DNA from: CAYGAM01 sp964347915
GTDB taxonomy: Archaea > Thermoproteota > Nitrososphaeria > Nitrososphaerales > Nitrosopumilaceae
Reading direction: 5' to 3'
NCBI GenBank assembly: GCA_964347915.1
Contig: CAYGAM010000017.1
Coordinates: 1-28,434, forward strand
DNA: 28,434 nt
Shown one piece after another: positions 8,022 through 15,430 of the stretch; position 1 is the stretch's first letter; each line of letters begins with the position of its first letter. The notes under the pieces were generated by a model. The model ran no database searches, was not told the origin of the DNA, and saw only the letters and a program-made list of their open reading frames with translations. Both the position numbers and the translations under genes were made by a program.

Positions 8022-8445
8022 TCAAATCGCGCCCGGCGCTTTTAGCTGGCCGCTTCCATGACGCTTCCAGCAGCCTCTCTGCCAGCCTGACATGAGAACC
8101 GGCATAGCTTGTTCCATAACACTGCCCGAATGTGTAAAAAATGACAAGATCTTTGTGCCTAGAACCGCAATTATGGAATGGACATAACCGGCATGGATGT
8201 TTCCAGCAATGACACCGCACGCGTCTATCAGAGCCTCTTCCTGCCGCGACTTCTGGCGCCAGTCCTGCATTTTCTCCCATCCTTGCGCCGCCTTCTACAA
8301 TTGGTGGTTTTCTGGGAGCATTTGCGGTGTTGGGATAGCCGAATTTTTCTAAACTGATCTTTGGAGCGTTTGTAGCATGAAAACTCGTCTCAACAAATAC
8401 ATTGTTGCCGCTAATGCCCCTCTTGAGCGCATTTCCATTGTCTGA
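8022..8445 (-). pseudogene. Possible frameshifted gene remnant
   Basis: From 8445 down to about 8240 one minus-strand frame reads like protein, with pieces such as NNVFVETSFHATNAPKISL and KPPIVEGGARMGENAGLAP. Below that, a second frame takes over with EEALIDACGVIAGNIHAGY and then TKILSFFTHSGSVMEQAMP before ending at 8022. The first frame turns Cys/Arg-rich exactly where the second becomes sensible, as expected after a frameshift. There is no good start codon and no recognised family. The segment FFTHSGSVME recurs at the window end with mainly synonymous changes. I infer a decayed gene of unknown function; a sequencing error is an alternative. Confidence 0.35.
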
Positions 8446-8488
8446 CTACACAACTTTGATATTGCTGACGGGTGCCAAGTTACTATCG

Positions 8489-9328
8489 TTGAAGCAAGCA
8501 ACTGCACCACGGCATACAAAAAAATTCAAGGATGTGCTGGCGGGCATGGGGGAGATTGGCAAGCCGCTCTCACAATTATTTAAAAAGTCAGCTTTTCTTG
8601 TTCCATATGACATATCTCCAAAGCTATGCGATCTTGCTCTTGTAGAAAAAACAGCCGGCATTCCGACAACGTTTCTCCACATATGTATTCCATTTAATGA
8701 AAAATTTTCATCCAATTTGAAGGAGCTGATTGAAAAGTTTGATCCCAAATGCGTAGTGATACACAGCACCGTTTCCCCGCACACGACTGCGGCAATCCAA
8801 AAAGAGTATGATATTCCAATAATATACAGCGCAACTCGCGGCGTACACAAAAGAATGCAGCAAGATTTCAAAAGATACAGAAAATTTTATTCGCTTGAGC
8901 AAAACGCGCCGCGCAGGCAGTGGGCTTCTAGAAAATATTCCACATTACTCAAAAAATGCGGAATCCGTCCTGCAAAAATGTCAAGTCCACTGACTCTTGA
9001 GCTGGCCAAAATCGTCTGCGATACGTCATACTATGGGTGGCTTATCACATACTCTCAGCTAAGCAATATGATCGCAGTTAAAAATAAAATAGACTATGAC
9101 GAAATGTGGTCGTTTGCGGACGAAATTCATAAAATTCTGGGAAACAGGCCAAAAATGTTTCCGGGATATATTGGCGGACACTGTGTCATTCCAAACCTGG
9201 ACCTGATACGCAACGATACCCTGAACTTAATTAAAGAGATTAACGACGAATATCTCAACAAAATTCCGGATGCAAAGTCAATCAACAAAAAATATTCAAA
9301 GTCCAAAAAGCTGTCGCACGATGCCTAG
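8489..9328 (+). CDS. Short UDP-glucose/GDP-mannose dehydrogenase-like protein
   Basis: The product (about 279 residues from this start) resembles a cut-down UDP-sugar 6-dehydrogenase. It has a Rossmann-type GMGEIG near the N-terminus, VVIHSTVSP as in the NAD-binding domain of this superfamily, and a central PGYIGGHCVIPN motif matching the active-site cysteine region (GPGxGGHCIP) of UDP-ManNAc/UDP-Glc dehydrogenases. The C-terminal UDP-binding domain is absent; the protein ends in a basic Lys-rich tail. Full enzymes have about 420-450 residues. The start is uncertain: the frame is open from 8402, a TTG at 8489 has a weak AT-rich box upstream, and a GTG at 8534 sits just before the Rossmann strand. 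It may be a specialised dehydrogenase or a regulatory paralogue of the full-length enzyme at 21562. Confidence 0.65.
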   Translation: MKQATAPRHTKKFKDVLAGMGEIGKPLSQLFKKSAFLVPYDISPKLCDLALVEKTAGIPTTFLHICIPFNEKFSSNLKELIEKFDPKCVVIHSTVSPHTTAAIQKEYDIPIIYSATRGVHKRMQQDFKRYRKFYSLEQNAPRRQWASRKYSTLLKKCGIRPAKMSSPLTLELAKIVCDTSYYGWLITYSQLSNMIAVKNKIDYDEMWSFADEIHKILGNRPKMFPGYIGGHCVIPNLDLIRNDTLNLIKEINDEYLNKIPDAKSINKKYSKSKKLSHDA

Positions 9329-9614
9329 GCATTCTGTTGCCAGAGTCAGATCTGCGCTTGCTTTTTGCGCTTGAACATCATCTTTACGCTGCGGCCTGCC
9401 TCTAACTGCATCATTGAATTCTCTTCTCTGAGTGCGCGTTTGTGCAAATGCCCAGCCATAGGCCGAAAAATGCTTCAATAGTATTTCACGCATGCTGCGC
9501 TTTTGCGGCCTGCGCGCGCCCGTGCATGGCAACTGCATGAATGCCTGCATATCTTGCTGGATTCGCATGCAGATCCTCAAAGATGTTTATTAGTCCAATG
9601 GAGCAGCATCGTTC
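9329..9614. other. Spacer with direct repeat and aminotransferase promoter
   Basis: The 286-base spacer contains a tandem-like GCGCTTG repeat (within 9355-9373), several GC-rich GCGGCCTGC motifs and, at its 3' end, the TATA box of the next gene. A 66-codon minus-strand frame from 9493 overlaps the preceding gene's end; I could not support it as a gene. Confidence 0.4.
9586..9592 (+). promoter_or_regulatory. TATA-like box of the first aminotransferase
   Basis: TTTATTA lies 23-29 bases before the ATG at 9615, consistent with a leaderless mRNA. Confidence 0.55.
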
Positions 9615-10700
9615 ATGGCAGTTCCAATCAACGCACCAATAATAGGCAGAGAAGAGGCAAAAGCTGTTAATGATGTATTGAGAAATGGCTTGCTGACATC
9701 TTCGGCAATGTCTGGAGGCAGATGCGTACAAGAATTTGAACAGCAGGCATTGTCCTTTTTGGGCTCAAAGTTCGCTGTTGCGGTAAACTCTGGCACTGCA
9801 GCACTGCAGGCAGCATTGCTTGCCCTGAATGTTCAGGCAGGGGACGAGGTGCTGCTGCCGTCCTTTACCTTTGTATCTACTGCAAATGCTGTCGCATCCG
9901 TAGGCGCCAAGCCGGTGTTTGTCGATATTCTAAGAGATAATTATACCATTGATCTTTCAGACCTAAGACGGAAGATTACAAAAAAATCAAGAGCTGTTAT
10001 TCCAGTACACCTTTACGGCAGCATTGCCTTTATGGACGAAATACTGGAGATTGCAAATGACAACAGCCTGAAGATAATTGAGGATGCGGCACAAGCTATG
10101 GGGTCAGTCATTGACGGCAGGCATGCTGGAACATTTGGCGATATCAGCTGCTGCAGCCTGTATCCTGCAAAAGTGATAACTTCGGGCGAGGGCGGACTTG
10201 CTGTCACAAGCAGCAAACAACTGCGCGACAAACTGCGGATGATCCGAAACCACGGAATGGTAAAAGGATATGATACCAGAATTCTCGGCCTGAACCTTCG
10301 AATGCCTGAGATAAATGCCGCCATAGCCGCGCAGCAAATGAAAAAACTTCCAAAATTTCTAGCAGCTCGCAGGAGAAATGCAAGATACCTTTCAAAACTT
10401 ATCTCTGATGCGAAAATAACAATCCCAGCAGAGAGGCCGGGAGAAAGACGCAATTGGTACCTCTATACTATTGCGCTCAGAGATCGCAACAAGCTCCTGA
10501 GGCAGCTAAATTCGGCCGGATTTGGCGCCGCCGTATATTATGCGACCCCTGTCCATAAAACGCCGTACTACAAAACTCAGATCAAACTGCCTGAAACCGA
10601 CCGCGCTGCAGGCCGCGTTATTTCAGTACCTGTTCATCCCAAGGTAACTGTGGATGATCTTGATGCAATGGCGAAGATAATTCTTAGTTTTGCAAGCTAA
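9615..10700 (+). CDS. DegT/DnrJ/EryC1/StrS sugar aminotransferase
   Basis: The 361-residue PLP enzyme belongs to the family that converts keto-sugar nucleotides into amino sugars. Family features are VNSGTAALQAAL (57-68), the PLP-ring contact EDAAQAMG (156-163), and the Schiff-base lysine K186 in SLYPAKVITSGEGG. Length is normal. A Gfo/Idh oxidoreductase follows about 200 bases downstream, the pairing used in making 3-amino sugars (WbpB/WbpE in UDP-diacetamido-uronate synthesis), so I infer a UDP-3-keto-sugar substrate, but other keto sugars are possible. An oligo-T-rich stretch right after the stop is a likely transcript end. Confidence 0.9.
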   Translation: MAVPINAPIIGREEAKAVNDVLRNGLLTSSAMSGGRCVQEFEQQALSFLGSKFAVAVNSGTAALQAALLALNVQAGDEVLLPSFTFVSTANAVASVGAKPVFVDILRDNYTIDLSDLRRKITKKSRAVIPVHLYGSIAFMDEILEIANDNSLKIIEDAAQAMGSVIDGRHAGTFGDISCCSLYPAKVITSGEGGLAVTSSKQLRDKLRMIRNHGMVKGYDTRILGLNLRMPEINAAIAAQQMKKLPKFLAARRRNARYLSKLISDAKITIPAERPGERRNWYLYTIALRDRNKLLRQLNSAGFGAAVYYATPVHKTPYYKTQIKLPETDRAAGRVISVPVHPKVTVDDLDAMAKIILSFAS

Positions 10701-10718
10701 GTTTTCTTTTGTATTTGG
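10701..10718 (+). terminator. T-rich archaeal-type terminator
   Basis: The stop codon is followed directly by GTTTTCTTTTGTATTTGG. T-rich tracts without a needed hairpin are the usual archaeal termination signal. Confidence 0.45.
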
Positions 10719-10818
10719 CATGCGGACGAACTTGTTCATTCCTGTTCTTGGCTAACGGGCTCTGCCGAAGCAGCCGCGTTGTTGCAGCGTATAATATAGC
10801 GGAGCGCATTATAAGGCG

Positions 10819-10830
10819 TTAAAATAAATT
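10819..10830 (+). promoter_or_regulatory. TATA box of the oxidoreductase gene
   Basis: TTAAAATAAATT would place transcription start near 10850, about 50 bases before the chosen ATG at 10905. This gene therefore seems to have a 5' leader, unlike most here. Confidence 0.5.
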
Positions 10831-10892
10831 AGTCAGATTGCGTGCAGAGCCATGCAAAAGCACCTTGGCAAGACTTGCTGTCTGCCTATGAC

Positions 10893-10897
10893 GGAGG
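10893..10897 (+). promoter_or_regulatory. Ribosome binding site GGAGG deciding the start
   Basis: GGAGG is seven bases before the ATG at 10905, which also begins the conserved MKIAQIG opening. It outweighs the open GTG start at 10842. Confidence 0.6.
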
Positions 10898-10904
10898 CAT
10901 GCAA

Positions 10905-11840
10905 ATGAAGATAGCTCAGATAGGAGTTGGCGGCTGGGGCAAAAACCATGCCCGCGTACTCTCACATCTGGGAATATTGACCACTATCTGTGATGCTGAT
11001 GCGAAAAAGAGCAGTGAATACGGCAAAAAATATTCTGTCAGTTACCATACCTCGGTGAAAAGCATGATCGACCGCGAAGAATTTGATGCCGCCATTGTCT
11101 GCACGCCCACGCGCACCCACTTTGAGATCTCTGCTCAGCTGCTTCAGGCAAAAAAGCATGTGTTTGTTGAAAAACCAATGACGTATGGGTCAGTAGACGG
11201 CAAAAGCCTTGCGAGTATTGCAAAGAAAAACAACGTACTGCTTACATGCGGGTATATTGAGAGATTCAATCCCGCCGTGGATACCGTAAAGCAGCTCATA
11301 CAATCCAAAAAATATGGCGAGCTGATAATGCTGGAATTCCACCGCGAGAACAAGATGCCGCCGCACATTAAGGATGTTGGGATAATCTATGATACGGCGG
11401 TTCACGACATTGATACCGCGTTGTGGCTCTTTGGCGGCATGCCTGAGATGGTGTTTGCAAAGGCGGGACAGATAAGACATGAGCATGAAGATTTTGCATC
11501 AATAATGCTGGGCTTTCAAGACAACAAAGTTGCGTCAATTATATCAAATTGGATTACTCCCACCAGAGTCAGAACATTTAATGCGGTATGTGCCGATGCC
11601 ATAATATCTTCCAACTTTATCACGCAGGAAGTAAGAATAGAGAGATCGGGAGATACTGAAATTCCAAAAAGAACAAAAGAAGAGCCGCTGCTCAGAGAGA
11701 TTCAAAGCTTTGTGGATGCAGTAGATGGCAAAAGCGAGCTTGCCGTCAAGCCGGAAGATGCAATCAACGTTACTAGAATAGCTGAAGCTGCGCTTGTTTC
11801 AAATCAAACAGGCGTTCCAATATACTTGGCGCCAAAGTAA
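10905..11840 (+). CDS. Gfo/Idh/MocA-family sugar oxidoreductase
   Basis: The 311-residue protein has the NAD(P)-binding GVGGWG (7-12) at its N-terminus, the VCTPTRTH strand end, the hallmark EKP (89-91), a family-typical GYIERFNP and the motif VHDIDTALWLFG in the C-terminal domain. Such enzymes oxidise or reduce a ring hydroxyl of nucleotide sugars; WbpB/WlbA make UDP-3-keto sugars from UDP-GlcNAcA. The preceding DegT aminotransferase would be the matching next step. Start chosen from GGAGG spacing and conservation; the frame is open to 10842. A small GAATC/GATTC hairpin at 11874-11887 follows the stop. Confidence 0.9.
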   Translation: MKIAQIGVGGWGKNHARVLSHLGILTTICDADAKKSSEYGKKYSVSYHTSVKSMIDREEFDAAIVCTPTRTHFEISAQLLQAKKHVFVEKPMTYGSVDGKSLASIAKKNNVLLTCGYIERFNPAVDTVKQLIQSKKYGELIMLEFHRENKMPPHIKDVGIIYDTAVHDIDTALWLFGGMPEMVFAKAGQIRHEHEDFASIMLGFQDNKVASIISNWITPTRVRTFNAVCADAIISSNFITQEVRIERSGDTEIPKRTKEEPLLREIQSFVDAVDGKSELAVKPEDAINVTRIAEAALVSNQTGVPIYLAPK

Positions 11841-11873
11841 AGAGGCGGCTAGAAAATGTGCAAGAGTCTGAAG

Positions 11874-11887
11874 GAATCCATAGATTC
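11874..11887 (+). terminator. Small hairpin after the oxidoreductase gene
   Basis: GAATC-CATA-GATTC forms a 5-bp stem with a 4-base loop about 34 bases past the stop. No strong T-run follows, so its role as a terminator is only tentative. Confidence 0.3.
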
Positions 11888-12021
11888 TCACTTCAATTGC
11901 ATTTAGCCAGTACGGAGCGGACTTCTGAAGCTTGTCCTCTGTGATTTGATCTCTTCACATGCGACTATGCTTGACGCCGATACGGCGCCTAAGTTATGTT
12001 TTTTACTATGTGGTTAGTACA

Positions 12022-12855
12022 ATGGCTGTGGCTAAGATAGCGGCGGTTCTTAATATTAGAAACGAAGAACAGCACATAAAAAAATCATTACAATCTATTT
12101 TAGACCAAGAGCTAACTCCATACAGAATAATAGTAATAAATGACGGCTCTACCGACAAAACAAAAGATCTCGTCGAAAAATTTTCCAGTGTCGAACTGAT
12201 AAACAATCCTGCAAGGAATGAGAGCTATTTGGGCAGAAAGGAGCTTGCCGCAACAATTAACCAGGGACTTGTAAAACTTCATAATGACGCCTCCTGCGAA
12301 TTTGTACTCTTGACCGGGGGCGAGCTCGTATTTCCAAAAGACTATCTGAATAGTATTGTAGCACGCATGAGGAAGGATTCGGCAGTTATTGCTTCTGGAG
12401 CTATTGAGGGTGAATTTTCAGCCACGCCGCGCGGCGAAGGACGAATAGTTGATTGGAGCTTTTGGAAGAAACTTGGAATGCTCTATCCTGTAAATTATGG
12501 CTGGGAAAGCTATCTAGTATTCAAAGCTCAGTGCATGGGCTATCATACAAAATACTATCAGGATCTCACCATTGCGTCACAAAGAAAAACAGGCACGCTG
12601 TTTACCTCTAAAAGATACTACTACTATGGATTGGCGCACAAGGCGTTAGGATATGCTCCATTCTATGCCATAATCAAATACTTGCTCTTTGGAAAACGAA
12701 AGCCGCAGGCGGGCTTGGCCATGCTCCGAGGCTATTTTTCCAACTATGATGATCTGTATGAAGACGAACTGCGAGATTACGTACGCAGCACTCAATCCAT
12801 GAACCAGTTTAGCATAAAATCTGCAAAACGATTCTTCAGAATTCTGTCATCATAA
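12022..12855 (+). CDS. GT2-family glycosyltransferase
   Basis: The 277-residue protein opens with AKIAAVLNIRNEEQHIKKSL and IIVINDGSTD, the standard GT-A nucleotide-sugar fold of family 2 with the DGSTD acidic motif. The middle LLTGGELVFPKDYL is in the place where other GT2 enzymes have a second DxD, here with Glu instead. The C-terminal third is basic and aromatic and has no obvious membrane span. It probably adds one sugar to a growing lipid-linked or surface glycan in the cytosol. The frame is open from 11959, but MAVAKIAAVL at 12022 fits the family better. Confidence 0.85.
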   Translation: MAVAKIAAVLNIRNEEQHIKKSLQSILDQELTPYRIIVINDGSTDKTKDLVEKFSSVELINNPARNESYLGRKELAATINQGLVKLHNDASCEFVLLTGGELVFPKDYLNSIVARMRKDSAVIASGAIEGEFSATPRGEGRIVDWSFWKKLGMLYPVNYGWESYLVFKAQCMGYHTKYYQDLTIASQRKTGTLFTSKRYYYYGLAHKALGYAPFYAIIKYLLFGKRKPQAGLAMLRGYFSNYDDLYEDELRDYVRSTQSMNQFSIKSAKRFFRILSS

Positions 12856-13051
12856 ATTTGGTTTAGTGCAATTGGCGCTATGGCAAAGCGATCAACTTCG
12901 TGCGAACTGGTACGCTGAATTGGAAACATTTCTGCAGGTTATTGTCGATTTTTATAATTCAGCCCAAACACCATAAAATTCAGCTTTTTAGAAAATCGAA
13001 TAATTTAGAATGCGGCTGTACTGATATTCAACTTTTATAGTGTTTTAAAAT
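12856..13051. other. Convergent-gene spacer, AT-rich with inverted and direct repeats
   Basis: The 196 bases lie between two gene 3' ends. CGATTTT (12946-12952) and AAAATCG (12992-12998) are complementary, and AATTCAGC occurs twice between them. T-rich tracts on both strands could end transcription from both sides. Confidence 0.4.
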
Positions 13052-13780
13052 TCATTGCGATGCATGTGCTTTGTTGAGCTCAATCAGATCAGGCTCGTTT
13101 TGCAGCATATTCAAAATATCATCTAAAAGTATCGGCCTGCGGCTTATTCTTGCTGCTATTTTCCTCACAAGCTTGAGATCTTCATTATAATCCACTGTCA
13201 ATCTAAGATGCGAAAGATTTTCTCCACGGACCATGTTCTTTATTTTGAATTTGGACGGATTATTGTAGATATATGGAGTTACGTGCTCTCTTTCTTGCTG
13301 CTCTTTGGCTTTGTTCCAGGCTGTTTGAAGAGCTTGAAACGAAAAGACTTCTACGTTGATGCCGTCTGGAAACGTTCTAGGCTGCGTATTTGACACATAG
13401 TCTGCAGACGAATCGGCAAACATGCCTATGGCAGCGTCTGTTATGTGCGGGTCAACCAGCGGATTATCTGCAGTTATGCGGACTATGACAGATGCGGAGT
13501 GCGCATTTGCACACTTGTAGTACCGGTCTAAAACATCCGCAGCGCTGCCTCGAAAGACGGCTGTCCCAGCCTTATTGGCCTCTACTGCTATCGCATCATC
13601 TTCTGCATTGGCCGTAGTTGCTACTATCATTTCATCGACTTTTTTACAGCAGCGTATCTGTGCTATGGTGCTTGAGAGAACTGTCGTACCAGGAAGAATC
13701 TCCATCAGCGCCTTGCCTGGCAGCCTCTGAGATCCCATGCGGGACTGTATGATTGCAGTTACCAAATTGTATTCACACAC
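13052..13780 (-). CDS. SpsF/PseF-like cytidylyltransferase
   Basis: The 242-residue protein carries the nucleotidyltransferase opening AIIQSRMGSQRLPGKAL (about 9-25), the CMP-sugar-synthetase-like core VIVRITADNPLVDP, and TVDYNEDL near the C-terminus, all typical of the SpsF/acylneuraminate cytidylyltransferase family. It would activate a nonulosonic acid with CTP to the CMP sugar. The nearby NeuB-like synthase, PseG-like hydrolase, acetyltransferases and aminotransferase support this. The start is GTG at 13780; a TTG at 13765 (LVTAIIQ) would match the family opening more closely. A TATTAAG box lies 18-24 bases upstream of the GTG. Confidence 0.85.
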   Translation of the reverse strand: MCEYNLVTAIIQSRMGSQRLPGKALMEILPGTTVLSSTIAQIRCCKKVDEMIVATTANAEDDAIAVEANKAGTAVFRGSAADVLDRYYKCANAHSASVIVRITADNPLVDPHITDAAIGMFADSSADYVSNTQPRTFPDGINVEVFSFQALQTAWNKAKEQQEREHVTPYIYNNPSKFKIKNMVRGENLSHLRLTVDYNEDLKLVRKIAARISRRPILLDDILNMLQNEPDLIELNKAHASQ

Positions 13781-13797
13781 AGTATGCGATTGTCGTT

Positions 13798-13804
13798 CTT
13801 AATA
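13798..13804 (-). promoter_or_regulatory. TATA-like box of the cytidylyltransferase gene
   Basis: TATTAAG on the minus strand is 18-24 bases before the GTG, closer than in the other genes, so the exact start codon stays open. Confidence 0.35.
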
Positions 13805-13918
13805 GGTTCGGATATTATTGAATGCTGTGTGTAATGAAGATTTTGCATTCTAACACGCCGCGTCGGCATCAGGCGCATTCTTCAAACTCCAGTTCACAAC
13901 TATTGCCGCTGAAAAATC

Positions 13919-13936
13919 ACGATCTGTGCCTATATT
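13919..13936. repeat. Copy A of an 18-base intergenic repeat
   Basis: ACGATCTGTGCCTATATT matches 23194-23211 with one mismatch. It lies 18-35 bases beyond the stop codon of the GNAT gene. The core GATCTGTGC is seen again near 15278 in another intergenic region. Confidence 0.4.
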
Positions 13937-13953
13937 TACAATACAAGGCGACA

Positions 13954-14547
13954 TTATTTTTGATCTGGAGTATAGTCCACTACATGATATGACTTGGTTC
14001 CTTGTATTTTTTTGAACGTCACTGTCAGATCCTCCTTTTTCATTTCGTCCTTGAGCAAGGAAAACACGAAAGTGTTCCAATATTTATTATCTCTCCAAAT
14101 TGCGTCTCTGTGCGTTACTTCAACCATGTAGCCTAGTTTTTGCAGCCTATGCTTTGCAATATCGTTGTATTCAAATACAATGCCGATTATTTTATTCATT
14201 CCAATATGAAATCCATACCATGTTACAAATTCATACATGATTTTTCCAAACCCTCTATCACGAAATCTAGTATCGCCAATGAGCAAATTATTGTGTGCGC
14301 ACTTGTTTTCTCTGTCAATATAAGTCAAGCCGCAGACTCCAATTTTCGTTTTATCATAAAGCATCATAAACATTCTTAATGACTGATCATGCCGCAGTTT
14401 CAGGTAGTAGTTTTTCTGCATTGCCATATTTAGAAGAAAATATTGTCCGCTATAAGGAAAATTATTCATTGAGTTTCTCCAGTTGAGAATAATCTCAAGA
14501 TCGTCTCTTTCAATCGGCTTGAAAGTTATTTTTGAAGTTGAGAGCAT
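13954..14547 (-). CDS. GNAT-family N-acetyltransferase (second of a tandem pair)
   Basis: The 197-residue protein is a RimJ/RimL-like GNAT enzyme: ITFKPIERDDLEIILNWRN at the N-terminus, GVCGLTYIDRENKCAHNNLLI on the central strands, and an acetyl-CoA-binding loop RFRDRGFGKIMYEF, with a final KLGYMVE. Enzymes of this type (PseH) acetylate the 4-amino group of UDP-linked amino sugars on the way to pseudaminic acid. It begins two bases after the stop of the other GNAT gene, with AGGAG about ten bases before its ATG, so the two form an operon. The substrate is inferred from the neighbours only. Confidence 0.85.
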   Translation of the reverse strand: MLSTSKITFKPIERDDLEIILNWRNSMNNFPYSGQYFLLNMAMQKNYYLKLRHDQSLRMFMMLYDKTKIGVCGLTYIDRENKCAHNNLLIGDTRFRDRGFGKIMYEFVTWYGFHIGMNKIIGIVFEYNDIAKHRLQKLGYMVEVTHRDAIWRDNKYWNTFVFSLLKDEMKKEDLTVTFKKIQGTKSYHVVDYTPDQK

Positions 14548-14549
14548 CG

Positions 14550-15143
14550 TTAGTTTGCTCCTAAATTCTTTGTATAATCTATCCTAGCACTACTATCTGC
14601 ATGTTCCTCTGCATTGTTCCTGGCATTATATTCCTCTGCCAGCTTTGAATAAGTTAGAGTGTCTTGCCATTGTCCATTTTTCCTTAATCTTTCCTTCATT
14701 CTGCCCTCATTTACAAACCCTGTTTTTGCGAACAAAGACGCGTTTTCTTTTAGATCCTCAATTTCAGCATACAGTCTATGCAAATTTAATTCCTCAAAAC
14801 CATACTCTTCAAGCATGCGAATTGCATCTTCTGCTTCTTTGCTCGACTGCCATCTTCGCTTTGGCATGTAGAGCGATATCTCCGAGCTGCGATTTTTCCA
14901 ATCTATGTTTGTCAGACCGGCAATTCCCAATAATTTCTTATTTTTGTTCGATATGCCAAACACAATTCTAGTAAGCTGCTTTTCTAGGTGCATGTCCCTA
15001 AATTGTTTCTTTTGGCCCAACATGCTGAGCAGTCTGTATTCGCGAGTTGACTTGTGCACGCATTGTGTGCTTTTCCATTCCTTGAGCGTCGGTATATTTT
15101 CTTCCTCTAGCGCAGCTAGAATTATGCGTTTAGTTTTTAGCAC
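14550..15143 (-). CDS. GNAT-family N-acetyltransferase (first of a tandem pair)
   Basis: About 197 residues, RimJ/RimL-like: RIILAALEEENIPTLKEW at the N-terminus, LLGIAGLTNIDWKNRSSEISL in the middle, and LHRLYAEIEDLKENASLF, FAKTGFVNEG near the C-terminal part. The pyrophosphate-binding loop is weak (KRRWQSSKEA in place of RGxGxG/A). It may acetylate a different amino position from its neighbour or be a diverged duplicate. A GTG at 15143 is preferred because a CTTAAATG box ends 23 bases before it; a TTG two codons upstream (15149) is the alternative. It is the first gene of a two-gene operon. Confidence 0.82.
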   Translation of the reverse strand: MLKTKRIILAALEEENIPTLKEWKSTQCVHKSTREYRLLSMLGQKKQFRDMHLEKQLTRIVFGISNKNKKLLGIAGLTNIDWKNRSSEISLYMPKRRWQSSKEAEDAIRMLEEYGFEELNLHRLYAEIEDLKENASLFAKTGFVNEGRMKERLRKNGQWQDTLTYSKLAEEYNARNNAEEHADSSARIDYTKNLGAN

Positions 15144-15165
15144 ACGCAAAATGAAACTAATTGAA

Positions 15166-15173
15166 CATTTAAG
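15166..15173 (-). promoter_or_regulatory. TATA-like box of the GNAT operon
   Basis: CTTAAATG on the minus strand lies 23-30 bases before the GTG at 15143. Confidence 0.45.
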
Positions 15174-15259
15174 GATATGCTCAAAATAATCTGATTACGC
15201 ATAGATTCTGCGTGGATAGACTGCGCTTATAGATCGTACTGACCGCCATGCTGAAATTT

Positions 15260-15274
15260 GGCATTATTCATGCC
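15260..15274. repeat. Perfect 5-bp hairpin in a divergent intergenic region
   Basis: GGCAT-TATTC-ATGCC lies between the divergent GNAT operon and the NeuB-like gene; ACGCA/TGCGT nearby (15197-15213) is a second small one. They could be operator half sites or chance. Confidence 0.3.
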
Positions 15275-15430
15275 GATGATCTGTGCACGCCTCACTGCTG
15301 TATCCGTATTTCATTAGTCAAATAGCGTGACTGGGCGGCATTTGCAGGGCGCCGGATTCAATTTGTGCGATATCAGCAATAGTTATCGGCAAATCACTAA
15401 ATTTTTTACAGCCGGACATAATCGATTTGC

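Noticed and set aside
7957..8280. N-terminal extension of the DUF354 protein from an ATG at 8280
   Set aside because: The extension is Cys/His/Arg-rich, unlike the family, which opens at KIWFDIS; a TATA box correctly placed for the TTG at 7956 lies inside it.
8377..8445. 22-codon plus-strand frame MKTRLNKYIVAANAPLERI... with a TATA-like box upstream
   Set aside because: It stops early at a TGA, and the opposite strand reads at least as much like protein in the same interval, so it is not supported as a gene.
9296..9493. 66-codon minus-strand frame between the dehydrogenase-like gene and the aminotransferase
   Set aside because: It overlaps the 3' end of the plus-strand gene, shows no family motif and has no convincing promoter.
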